Shown here: one piece after another, positions 37,501 to 48,305 of the stretch
How the letters are laid out: the number at the start of each line of letters is the position of its first letter
How positions within the stretch are numbered: the stretch's first letter is position 1
Origin: Tyto alba
Lineage: Eukaryota > Chordata > Aves > Strigiformes > Tytonidae
DNA: 64,000 nucleotides
Assembly (NCBI RefSeq): GCF_018691265.1
Contig: NW_024881261.1
Location: forward strand, 25,507,374-25,571,373
Direction: 5' to 3'
Program-made: the position numbers and the translations under genes
Notes under the pieces: model-generated
Database searches by the model: none
Seen by the model: the letters and a program-made list of their open reading frames with translations, nothing else
Told to the model about the DNA's origin: nothing

Positions 37501-40500
37501 AAACACGGCCTTCCCAGAGCTGCAGCTGTTCTTGATGCTCTGGGTCAATAGTTTTGCTCCTCAGAGTTCAACGTTAATAGAAACAAGCAGACAAACTTCA
37601 CACAGTACTGTAAAACATGATTGCTCCCTAATTAATGATGATGGAGGTATGTTTTCTGGACAGAATTATATAATCAACATACACTTATGTGCTTCAATCT
37701 CTTGAACGTTCTTTGGGCTCAGAACAGTGACTTCAGGCAAATTGGAATTCTATTACGGTTTTCCTCCAGCTTCTTGAGTCAGCTTTTTGTCCTGGTCTGG
37801 TCCCATAGTTTCATGTGATAGTCAAAAAAGCTCTTTTGTGTTTTTGTGTTTTGTTTTGGGGTTTTGTTTGTTTGTTTGTTTTCCTCTTTTTCAAAATTAA
37901 AAAAAAAAAACCAAAACAAGCAACCAAACAGAACCTGTGAAACTGTTTAATTTTGTCCTTTGTTTTTAAAAACATGTCGCTTCCTGTTCCAGGGGGCGAA
38001 ATGGGGGGATATTTCTGCTGTGCTCTTTCATGATGTGGTGCGAGAGGAGGTGGGTCTAGACTTTATTCAGCTCCACCCATATTTCTTGTCATCTCTTATA
38101 TTTTGTCACAGTACAACCTGGGAAGGTAACAGTCCCAGTCTAATACGTATGTATTAATGGTTTTGGCACCAAATAGTAATTCCCCATATATTCAGGAAAT
38201 ACAATTTCATAACAACTTCACAGGTTGTATGTAAGATTCTTAATGTCCAGAACATACTGTAATTTTATCATTTCTTCAGAGTTGATTTTTTTTTAATTGT
38301 GGTTCATTTCTTTCATTAGAATCTTGCAACAAAAGTGAGGATTGATTTCTTAAATTAAAATTATGTGCTGTTTTACCTCAGGCTTTAAAATACACATGGT
38401 TGGAAAGATCTGAAAGTGCTCTAATACAGTGTGCAAAATTTAAGTTGCCAGGAGGTCTTGGTAGAGTTCTGTTTATGTTATAGAACTTTTTAGTTGTTAT
38501 GTGGCTATAAGATATGAAGCAGATCTTCCTAATGAGATATTTGCTTATCTTTCATTTATGATGTGATAACTGGTTTCTTGGTGATCCTGTGCTCATTGTG
38601 CAATGCATTACTTTGCTATGAATTGATTATGGTCTGACTAAGGAAATGGTAGAAATGTGAATGATGAATCAACTCCTGCAAACTCGTTTAGCAGTGTTTG
38701 AAAGGGACACTGTTGCTTCTGACATGCTTTGATGTAAGCTACTCTAGATATAACTCATGAATATAAAATTAATTTCAAATTGGAAAGAAACTTGTCCACA
38801 CAATAAAGACAAGTAAAATACATGGCCAGACTGCAGATGAAGAATATGCCTTTTGCAGTCCTGGTGTATGGAACGTGGTATAAGCATCTTGTGACTCTAG
38901 TACAGTTTACTGTGGGGTAAGTGTTGGGTTTCTTGGTCTTTTAATTTGTTATTGATGTCATACTGCCTTTAGAAAGCTGTAGTCTTGTGCTAGGAATTAT
39001 GGGAAGTACATAGCATGTATAAAGACCAAAGCAGTGTGCATGGAGAAGGAGGACAGCTTTAGAGAGTGTTAAGAGAAGTCTGCACTTCTGTGGAGATAGC
39101 CCCCCAAATGTCATGAGTTCTGTTTGCTTTGTATCTTTTAAAGACAAGTTTAAAAATGTTAATGTACATTTTCACTGTTAACATTTTTGGTTTACTTGAT
39201 TTTTGCATGTTAGTGCCAAACAAAAAGAAGTTTGTGAAAATTTCCTGATGGACTCCTAGAACTCAGGTAAATGTTTTGCAGTGCCCAGAGTAGTGATTTC
39301 CATGACTCTCTAATTGTTCATTATAGTTATCTCAACAGAGAAGGAATAAACATCATAGATTAAATAGTCTTTCAATATACATTTCAGGATAGCCACAAAA
39401 GGAAGCATGCATATGAGATGTGGCCCGTCTTTCCTTCTGGAAATAAATGTGGGTGTTTCCAGTTTCTTTTAAAGGAAAAACAAGCAAACAAAGAAAACTG
39501 AAACACCACACTTCAAATCTTTTTTCCCCTTCCCTTCCCCCTTATATTGTACCAAAAGCCAAAAATTGAATACCTATCACAATATCTTCTTGGAATGTTG
39601 GAGAATCTGTATCAGACGTGTAAAACAATGGAAAGTTAGAACAACTGTTTCTGAACAGCTCAGAGCAATGATTTTAGGTGAGCAAACTGGCAGTACAGAA
39701 GTACGGTGACTGACAGCCAATGCACTTTTGTAGTTTAGCAGTAGTTGACTAGTAATCATGTATTTGAGATTCTTGTTGCTCTTCAATTGACTAATATTTA
39801 TGTGACCCTTCTGAAAAGCACTTCAGCTGTGTGTGCCCTGAAATCTATGGAATGGGGAGCTCTGGTTCTTAAAAGTCAATTATAATGCCAGAGACTCCAG
39901 TATAAATAATATGTAATCTTCAGGTTCTGAATTTGTCAGTGATACTTACTGAAAGTTAAGAGACTATGATGTCTTCCTTATGGTCTTGGAAAGATGCTTT
40001 ATCCAAAAACATTTAAAAACTTTAACAGATTATTCAGCATTGGTTTCTTTCTTTAGACTCTGATTTGCCTACCACTACCCCTTACATTCTCTGCAGAGAC
40101 CAAAGATTTAAGAAGTTGCTGACCCTTAATAATGTACTTGTTGTTTTAGTGATGTGTTTTCACTGTTTTGAGTTAGTAACAGTCTGGTTTATCACAATGG
40201 CAAAACGGTTGTTTTTAAGAACATCTCATGCTAGCTTTTCTGAGGGTTTTCTTGCTGGTGAGAAACCAAGTTTTGTGGAGTTTCTGGAGGGTTTGTGGAG
40301 TTATTCTGTGGTTAGTTTCTCATCTCCTCCTCTGTTCTATACACATTTGAGAGTGTGAACTTATTTGAAATATCACCTGCTTTAATTCCATACTTGTGGA
40401 CCAAAGTTCAATAATACTTCAAATTTAGGATTTTGTTTCTAAAGGTGAGGCTTCTGAGCACAGCATGTGGATCTCAGCACAGCTTTTGTATGTGGAATAT

Positions 40501-41224
40501 CCTGTTTGCTGAGAGCCAAGGCAGGTGCATTCTTGAAGGTGCAGTGGAGAAGATAAGAAAATAATTAGTTAATCAATGTAAGCGGAATTTTGTTTGGTGA
40601 ATGAAGGGTGATAAAGGATCATGTTTTAGTACGATAATTTTTGATTACTCCCTCTTAACTCACTAGTGGCTAAAACAAAGATTCTTTTTTAGTTTGGTAA
40701 ACTGAAGGAGGGAGATTGCTATCTGACTGGGATAACCTTATATATGAGCTGTATAATGTAACACAGCAGTGGTTCCCTGCATACTGGGGCAGCTGGTTGG
40801 CAGTCAGTTGATTCTTCTTGCCTTCTGAGGTTGAAGAGGTGCAGAAGGGCTGCAATGTAGATGTTATTTTTTGTGTCAGGGAATTAGGAGATCGGTGAAT
40901 GTGGAGTAAAGAGGCTAGTTCTGGCCCTGAATTGATTCAGTGCTCACGTGTATGATAAGTATGATAAGTGTATGAGGTATTTTCAAAATTCTGTGATCAC
41001 TTAGGAAAAATCTAAACGTCCAGAACTATGAAACCATGAGGAGCATGCACTCTCTTGAACAAGTTGCATATTATAGTCAGTAGGAGACCTACAAATGGCA
41101 TTCGTGGCTCTGTGTGACAGATTGCTTCTTGTTTGAGGAATGTTCCCGTATCTTCTACCTGGGAATGTAGCTCAGAGTTGTTATAGATTGGGCTCTAAAT
41201 TTATGTGCTAGACCACCTTGTGTG
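37501..41224. other. Non-coding stretch with one G/T tract
   Basis: Unique AT-rich sequence. A TTTTG/TTTG tract with a T-rich end lies at about 37839-37882, followed by A12 near 37899-37910. No gene is recognised. Confidence 0.55.
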
Positions 41225-41330
41225 ATGTAGTGGTACCTTGTCAGATGCTACAAACTAAGCAGTGCTGGCCTTGATTAGCCCTGTGAAGGGAAACCCTTCG
41301 GGAAGCCAATGTTTCCGAAGGAAGTTGCCC
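41225..41330 (+). mobile_element. Probable 5S-rRNA-derived SINE remnant
   Basis: The segment GTCAGATGCTACAAACTAAG, continuing as CAGTGCTGGCCTTGATTAG, follows the order of the internal promoter of vertebrate 5S rRNA (CTGATCTCGGAAGCTAAGCAGGGTCGGGCCTGGTTAG, from memory, split as CTGATCTCGG / AAGCTAAGCAGG / GTCGGGCC / TGGTTAG). The rest of the 5S gene is missing or diverged, so this is not a working 5S gene. Ancient amniote SINEs with a 5S-derived head (AmnSINE-like) are the likely source. Edges are approximate and the family is unconfirmed. Confidence 0.4.
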
Positions 41331-43118
41331 TGGTAAGTTAGGTAGGTGAGGTCTTCTAATAGAAGTTTGTTTTGGTGAGCATTGGAGGACTGCTGTTTTT
41401 TCATGTGCTGTCTTTAACTGGTATTCTGAGTAATCATTTGAATATATGTCACTCTTCAGAAAGCTATCAAAAAACCCATACATGTTTGGATTAAATACCC
41501 TGAGCAAACACATAAATTATACCTTCTTAAGCACTTTCTGTACAGTCAATTTTAATTTCCTTAGTCTCCCATGTCATTCTTCATGTTTGCTTCTATACTA
41601 TTACATACACTCTACTAGCCTTAGTGTTGTTGCACTTTCTAGTAGCAGCTGAAATTTTTCTATTACTTTTGAAATAAGTAATATATTTTGACATACTATA
41701 TAGTGGAAGAATTTGAGTAAATGTAATGATTATATAGTTCTGCAGTTAAGTAGGTTTATCTTACTGATGAGAAGTTTTTTGAATACTAGAGGATTAGTGC
41801 TTTTCCACTGGTCAACATTGACTGTTTTCTGGTTTTAGATATTTTGGTTTAGAAATCGAACAGTTTTAAGGAAAAAAACCATAACACATTATTTTTGGTA
41901 GAATAGCCTGCAATTCTAAATACAGTTCTGAAGGTAGTGAGTGATTACTGTAGCATAAAGCACCCCATTAAAAAGACTTCCCCACAAATTTTCTGTAAGG
42001 TTTACTGTAGCTATTTGCTGGCAGACATACCAGCAGCAACATACTAATGCAGAAAGGACAATTAGAAAGATGTTAACCTGGGTTTCTCACTGGAAGTTGA
42101 TTTGGTGGTTTCATTTGGTTCTGTATGCAGCAAATTTTGAATAAAAGGAAATGAATATGGTTAAGGGAATTTAATTTTTAAGACAACATTGTAAATCACA
42201 GAATTCTAAAGTGAGAAAATCCCTTAATTGTAACAAGTTCCCCAATGCATAAAAGGACTATCTGGCAGAGAAAATTGGCAGTGTGCTGGTGATCAGATGT
42301 AACAGCTGGAACACTTCTATTCAGACTGCTTTAGGAGTAATAAACCTAATAATTTATCCACAAACTGCTGTGATAGCTGTAATTCTGTTTTGTTAAAAAT
42401 CTGTCTTCTCTATACTTATATATGCTTATATACATTCCTATTTTGGCCTAGCATTATTACAAGTATGAAAGAGGTTAATGCTGGGGTTTTTTTACACATT
42501 ACAAGCTTTCTGTGTCAAAATATTTTCTCCAAAATTTAGGATAATTACCATTTTATAATGATATCAAGAATTCCTTTATGAATTGGTCCTTGTTGCTAGT
42601 TCATTTCCTAATAATTTTCTGACTTTCAATTGGTATCACTTATTACATTGCTTGGTACGATAGATCTTGAAAGAGGCTGAGAATCCTTGTGACACTGGAA
42701 TGTTCCTCTACTTTCTTGACCAGAAACATCTCAGAATGCAGCATGCATAAAAAAACCTTATGTTTGTCCATAAGCCCATAACCAGAGTAAATGTTAATAT
42801 TTGCTTGACTTGGTTTAAATAGGATAATCAAAATGCAGGGAGAAAAAACAGAACAAACCCAAAAGAGTGTACCTTTCTATGACTTTTTTAAAACTGTGGG
42901 TTAATCTTCAACAGAGAACAGAAACAGTATCATAATTATATGGGGGTGTTGCTTGCAGACCTCATCTGTTGCAGGGCAAATACAAAAGAGGATGACTGGT
43001 TAAGTTATGTTGTTTTTCTTTGGTTTTCTTTTTTTCTAGCCAAAGTAAAGAGACAGATATGGATACTTTTCCTGGTGCTAGACAATTCTATGCAACACTT
43101 AAGTGTACCTTATTTCAT
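41331..43118. other. Non-coding stretch
   Basis: Unique AT-rich sequence with no recognised gene. The upstream limit of the CR1 fragment could lie slightly inside this interval. Confidence 0.5.
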
Positions 43119-43258
43119 CCCTGGAAACATTCAAGGTCAGGCTGGACTGGGGCTCTGAGCAACCCGATCTAGTTGAACATGCCCCTGCTCATTGCAGAGG
43201 GGTTGGACTAGATGACTTTTAAAGGTCGCTTCCAACCTGAAATATTCTGTGATTCTGT
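43119..43258 (+). mobile_element. CR1 LINE, 5'-truncated 3' end
   Basis: The fragment opens with CTGGAAACATTCAAGGTCAG and proceeds through GGGCTCTGAGCAACC, TGATCTAGTTGAA-like sequence, GGTTGGACTAGATGA, AAGGTCGCTTCCAACC and ends in two copies of the 8-base terminal motif (ATTCTGTG, ATTCTGTA). This is the conserved CR1 3' untranslated end, read in the sense direction. Only about 140 bases remain and no reverse-transcriptase coding is present, which is usual for severely 5'-truncated avian CR1 copies. Low divergence from the remembered consensus suggests a moderately young bird insertion. Confidence 0.93.
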
Positions 43259-43854
43259 ATTATGTCTGTGGGCTGCATTGCAGAGAAGACTTGGTCTGAG
43301 TGTGATCTGTCCTCATTCAGATGGTTGGGGGAGTCTTCTATTTAATTCTATGTTCACCCATCTCTCAATTTCCTGACACAAAATTGGCATCTACACTGCA
43401 GCCGTTCTGCAGTTTTATTGTTACACTGCACTTCCATTTCAAAACCCCCAGATTATTTACATTTATGTACCTTACCTTTGATTATTTACTTGTTATTTGT
43501 CTTTCTAACAGCTGTCACATCAGTATTGAATATGAGAACATTGTATGTTTCAAATTACAGTACACAGGACACATTTAAAAAGATAAAAAATAGAATATGT
43601 TATAGAATGTATAATAAAGGAGTGATGAACTGCAGCGCTATATAACTTATCTACTCTTATTTATTTATTATTTCTACGATGAAAGCAGTAGAAAAGAAAG
43701 AAAATGGCAAACGGTCTTTCAAGACATTTATGCTGATGTGTTAATTTGGCATCAGTGTTTCCTTGTCACCAAAAAGGGTCACCTGTCTTCTCCCTGGCTG
43801 TTTATTACAATCTTCTCCCTTGCTTTTCTTCTGAGTCAGTTTGGTATGTCCCAC
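43259..43854. other. Spacer between CR1 and LTR
   Basis: Unique sequence; small frames only. Confidence 0.5.
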
Positions 43855-44856
43855 TGTCCTGGTTTAAGCCCACAGGGCACCTGAGCACCTTGCAGCCACT
43901 TGCTCACTCCTTCCCCAGCAGGGTTAGGGAGGAGAAAATACAACAAAAGGCTTGGAGTTGAGACAAGGACAGGGAGGGATGACTCAACCAATTATGGTCA
44001 TGGGCAAACAAGAGACTTGACTGGGGAAGAATAAGAACATCAATTTAATTTGAACACCACTACCACTTAATTTACTGAACAGAGTAAGACAGTGAGAAAT
44101 AAAACCACAACTTAAAAACACCTTCCCCGCACCCCTCTCTTCTTCCCTGGCTCAGCTTTGCTCCCGATTTCTCTATCTCCTCCCCTTCAGTGGCACAGTG
44201 GGCAGGGGATGGGGGTTGTAGTCAGTTCATCACCCACTGTTTCTGCTGCTCCTTCTTCTTCAGGGGGAGGACTCCTCACAGTCCCCTGCTGATTCACTGT
44301 GGGGTCCCTCTCACAAGAGACAGTCCTACATGAACTTTCTCTGACACGAGTCCTTCCCACAGACTGCAGCTCTTCCTGAACTGCTTTGGCATGGGCCACT
44401 TTCATGGGCTGTAGTCCTTCCAGCAACAGACTGCTCCACTGTGGGCTTCCCTCAGAGTCCTGGCCTTCTTTGGGTGCAGCTTCCTGCTCTGGTGTGGGGT
44501 CTTCCACAGGCTGCAGGTGGGCATCTGCTCCACTGTGGACCTCCATGGGCTGGAGGAGGACCGCCTGTCCTCTCACCATGGGCTGCAGGAGTGTCTCTGC
44601 TCCAGCGCACTTCCCTGCCTTTTCTTCAGCAGACCTCAGTGTTTGCAGAGGTATTTCCTTTACAACTCCTTCTCCTCTTGGGTTTCTCTTCTTAAATATG
44701 TTATCACAGAGGCATGGCCACCATGGCTTATTGGCCTGGCCCTGGCCAGAGGTGGGTCTGACTTGGAGCCAGGGGAGCTTCAAGAACCTTCTCATAGAAG
44801 CCACCTCTGTAGTCTTTTCACTACCAAAACCCCATCATACTCACAAACCCAACACA
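43855..44856 (-). mobile_element. Solo LTR, avian endogenous retrovirus L type (long, repeat-bearing)
   Basis: On the minus strand the element starts TGTGTTGGGTTTGTGAG and ends TTAAACCAGGACA-like (TGTCCTGGTTTAAGCCC on plus). Termini, length (about 1 kb) and internal imperfect tandem units with CTGCAGCCCATGG-like cores fit a widespread bird ERV-L-type LTR. The units lie at about 44280-44625; the plus-strand core CATGGGCTG recurs at 44403, 44544 and 44577. No gag, pol or env sequence flanks it, so it is a solo LTR left by recombination. Flanking 5-mers (CCCAC and GCCAT) match at three positions, so the target duplication is eroded or absent. Subfamily name not assigned. Confidence 0.85.
44691..44698 (-). 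promoter_or_regulatory. Putative LTR TATA box
   Basis: TATTTAAG on the minus strand, about 160 bases into the LTR, next to the GATAACATATTTAAGAAG block that is constant in this LTR family as I recall it. If used, the tandem units would be transcribed. A possible weak poly(A) signal AGTAAA (minus) lies at 44071-44076. Confidence 0.4.
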
Positions 44857-46955
44857 GCCATGTTATTCCTACACTGGCACCACTGCAGGAATGAAGAAGT
44901 GGGACCATCAGGATGTGTGAAGACAAATAAGGGAGTCGCAGGAAGAAACCCCCTTCTTGGCTGCAACATGGAGTATTCTGCATTAAAGTCTCTTTGGACA
45001 TGAAGAAAACTCTAGTCATCTGAACTGTTTACAATGCAGATGTTTTCTGTGTTATATGAAGTATGACTAATGTTTAGTGTCCTAAATATCTTCTAGGAGT
45101 CTTGATTTCTACAAAGAACTATGCTGCTTGAGTGAAACAGTCTAACTCTCAGTGTTTAATCATACAGTTGGATTTCAGGCAAGTTGAGGCACTTTAAAGA
45201 CATCTGAACCACAAAGGCTACAAAGTCCCACTTTAAGAACAAACAAAAGAGTGCTCGGATGCAGCACCATTTATATTTGTGATGTGACATCAACCTGAGA
45301 TCATCTGTGGCTTTTGAATGTCTGAGATGAAAACAAAAGATGAGTAGGTTTAAGACACAGAACAGCATCTTGCTTAATTAATCAATGGCTTAAAAATGAA
45401 TAAAATGTGAACACTGAAAGTATTGGGTATCTGCTTGCACAACTGATACTTCTGAGCTAGTGGCTTGTATGAGCTGGTGTAATTGATTTCTGGAGTCAAG
45501 ACACTTCTCCGCTGTTTGCTCCAAAGAAGCAGAGGTTAACATGCATAGTCAGAAAAGAAAAGAGCCGTCCTACCATACCTGTTTAAAAGGAGTATTAAGG
45601 ACGTTCCGTGACCTTCACTTCAGTATAAATGTTTATGTTCAATTGTTTGTGTGTAATAATTTTGAATGACTCCAGTTTTGGACTTCCAAAGTTTACTTTG
45701 AGTCTGTGATATTCTTCAGGATAGAGAAATGTCCATTTTCGTCTACTTCATGCTGAAAGGTACAAGAGAAACATGCATGTTTGTTTTGACTGTTAGTGTT
45801 TGGATACTTTTTTCCTGCAGTTCTGAACAGTATATCTGTGTGCATGTTGGTTACTTTTATCACTGTACAAAAACATGGTTAGTAGAATGCACATTTAAGA
45901 TTTAATTTAACTTTTGCATTTCCTCTATCTTTTCAGGGTTGTTTTTCTGTTACAGAAGACATGATGTGTTAATATATCGCTCTGTACCGATTGCCTTTTT
46001 GAGGATGACATTGTTGTAAATTATATGAGTCAGATTATTTAATGCTGAGATTATTGGTACAATCTTCAGTTTTCCTCAGAGTTTTGATAATAACATTGCC
46101 TAAGTAAGAGTCTTAATTATGAGATACAAACTAGATTGTGTAGATTAGTCACATGATGTACAGTATGTAAGTACATATGTCATATATATAAACTAAGTGT
46201 CAAACAATCCCTCTGATGACACTTTACTGATTATGTAAATACAATAAATGTAGATTTTATTTTCTTCTCTTGATATTTATTTGGATATGACATCTACAAA
46301 GTACTGCTTACAATTTTATGTGTGTATCCAGTATGCAAACCTAAATGTTCTGGTAAAGAGCAGGAATCTTTCAGCATTGTTTACTGAGTTATATGGAAGT
46401 TCATTTCTCTTTCTGTGGATCTTGTATGAAAACAATCCAAGTTGCTCCTTTTTAGACCTCTCAGTGAAATAGTTTTAAATGTAAATGGTTGATCTTGGAG
46501 TGCATTATAAGTCAGTATTGTTCAACATGGCAGTTTATTGATGGTAGTCTTTAATTATGTCCATGCTGTCAACCTCTTCAGTCCTTATTGCTTTGTTGTA
46601 GATCACGTACAAAGTGTGAAGTTTTCAAAGCTGTAGAGATGAAAGAGTAAACATATTCAAACAGTTCATTCAAATATGCTTAAGGAAAAAAAAAAAAGAT
46701 AATACTGGAGCATGCAAGGAAGCCAATGAAAACCTTTTTTCTTTTGATTACAGTGGCAGCATTAGAGTTCTATCACAGATTAATTTTTATTTAAAATAGA
46801 AAAATGTCAGAGAAAGAGTATGATCAAGTCATTTATTAAATAATGGTAAGCACACACAGATTTACAGGCCTGAACTTTATTAAATACATGAAGAAAACAA
46901 TTATTTTTCATAAATGATTGTATGTGAAGTTTAAGAAACTACAATACAAGAGTTG
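44857..46955. other. Non-coding stretch
   Basis: Unique sequence between LTR and pyrimidine tract; A12 at 46686-46697. It has no retroviral coding similarity, which argues against a provirus joining the two LTRs. Confidence 0.55.
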
Positions 46956-47020
46956 CTTTTTGCCCCCTTCCCCCTCTTTGCCTTTTTTTTTTTTTCCCCT
47001 CCTTTTTTTTTTTTTTTTTT
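46956..47020 (+). repeat. Polypyrimidine tract (C/T blocks, T13 and T18)
   Basis: Nearly pure C/T for 65 bases, broken by G at 46962 and 46980. It includes T13 (46983-46995) and T18 (47003-47020). It could adopt triplex (H-DNA) structure in principle, though it lacks good mirror symmetry. Confidence 0.85.
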
Positions 47021-48179
47021 CATGGTGATTTTCTCTAAACTGGTTTAGCTTTACATGTGGGTGATGTCGTAATTGCTACTGGGGGACTTTTCCACCAAGA
47101 CAGGAGGCAATGCATTTTTGGTTTCTTCCTATCATTAACATTTGAAGTCATAATTAAGGGAGATTTCATGGCTGATCCTCAGTGCTGAAAGGCAACCAGC
47201 AAACTGTCACAGGAGCAATAACTGAAGACCTGCTCAGTCATGTTTTTGTTGCATATTTGTGTTTACTTGGATGCCCCAGGCATTCCAACCAATAAACATT
47301 GTCACCATTTCTACTATCCATACCCAAACGTACCTTTTTCAGAAAGATAGTATCAAATTAAGATCTTTATTAAAATTAGAATACTTTGCAGTGACACTAT
47401 TGCTAGAGCATCAAGAGTTAATGGTAATCAAGGAAATATGCAACCCAGCTGTAATAATAATACCACTTAATTTCTCTGATCTTTAGTGCCAAAATTTTTC
47501 TTGTGCAGTGACATGTTTGTCCGTAAGCCAGTTTCTGTTTTCCTATTATTAATGTTTTAGTACCTTGTGTGTTCTTTTTTTCAGTGATGGGGGCCCATTC
47601 TTACTTATTTCATGCTGTTTACAGACTGGCTATATTTTTAGTTTATCTTAATATGTTCATTTTCATGCTTTTTAGAACAAGTTTATTGTGGTCATTTTAT
47701 GAATAATTTGAGATGTGGCTATGACAAATTCAGAAATGCAGTTGGTGGCTCCCCTTTTACTGTCATAAATACAGTATTTGGGTCTTGGAAACGATATGTG
47801 GTGGGAAGGACTTTTCAGGAGGATGTCCTCAGTGACATTAAGCTTTGTCATGATAATTATTATTTTTTAACAGAAATAAAGCAGTATGAGGGACTCACAC
47901 TGTCTGTGAAATATAAGTCTATGAATTCACAGCCAGCATGGAGAAGGGGGGAAAACTGTTCAGTCTCCTCATCTGTAAGGATGTGAAGAAGTAGAGGAGG
48001 GGAACTATGAGCCAACTTCAAGCAAAAGTAAGTAGTGCAGTGTTGTGATTGCTAGAAGTTTGTCTAATTTGAAGATGAAACTGGGCAAAGTTTTTCAGGA
48101 GAAATCTGTTGAGAGTTATTAAACATGCAAATCATACTGGGTTTGGGAAGTCCTTAAGCTGGAAGCAGTAGGAAGCAGG
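47021..48179. other. Non-coding stretch
   Basis: Unique sequence with no recognised gene. CTCCTCATCTGTAA near 47965 is reminiscent of MIR tails but isolated. Confidence 0.5.
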
Positions 48180-48305
48180 TGGAGGATCATAATTGGTTGC
48201 CTTATGCCTGTATTTGTTCGCAGCCCATTTGGCTACTGTTGGCCAAAAGGTGCTGGACTAGAGTCGTTTTTGCTCTGACCCACTAAAGCTGTTTTTACAT
48301 TATAG
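48180..48305 (+). mobile_element. Ancient amniote CR1-like remnant (3' end), same family as 28345-28690
   Basis: TTGGCTACTGTTGG, GGTGCTGGACTAGA and GCTCTGACCCACTA occur in that order. They match the remembered consensus order (TGGCCACTGTTGG..., GGATACTGGGCTAGATGG, GGTCTGACCCAGTATGG) of an old CR1-type element frequent in turtles. The reverse complement of 28350-28390 gives the same blocks, so the two copies are related and oppositely oriented. Divergence is high and the 5' limit is uncertain. Confidence 0.5.

Noticed and set aside
47955..47985. MIR-like CTCCTCATCTGTAA word
   Set aside because: A single 14-base match without the rest of the element.
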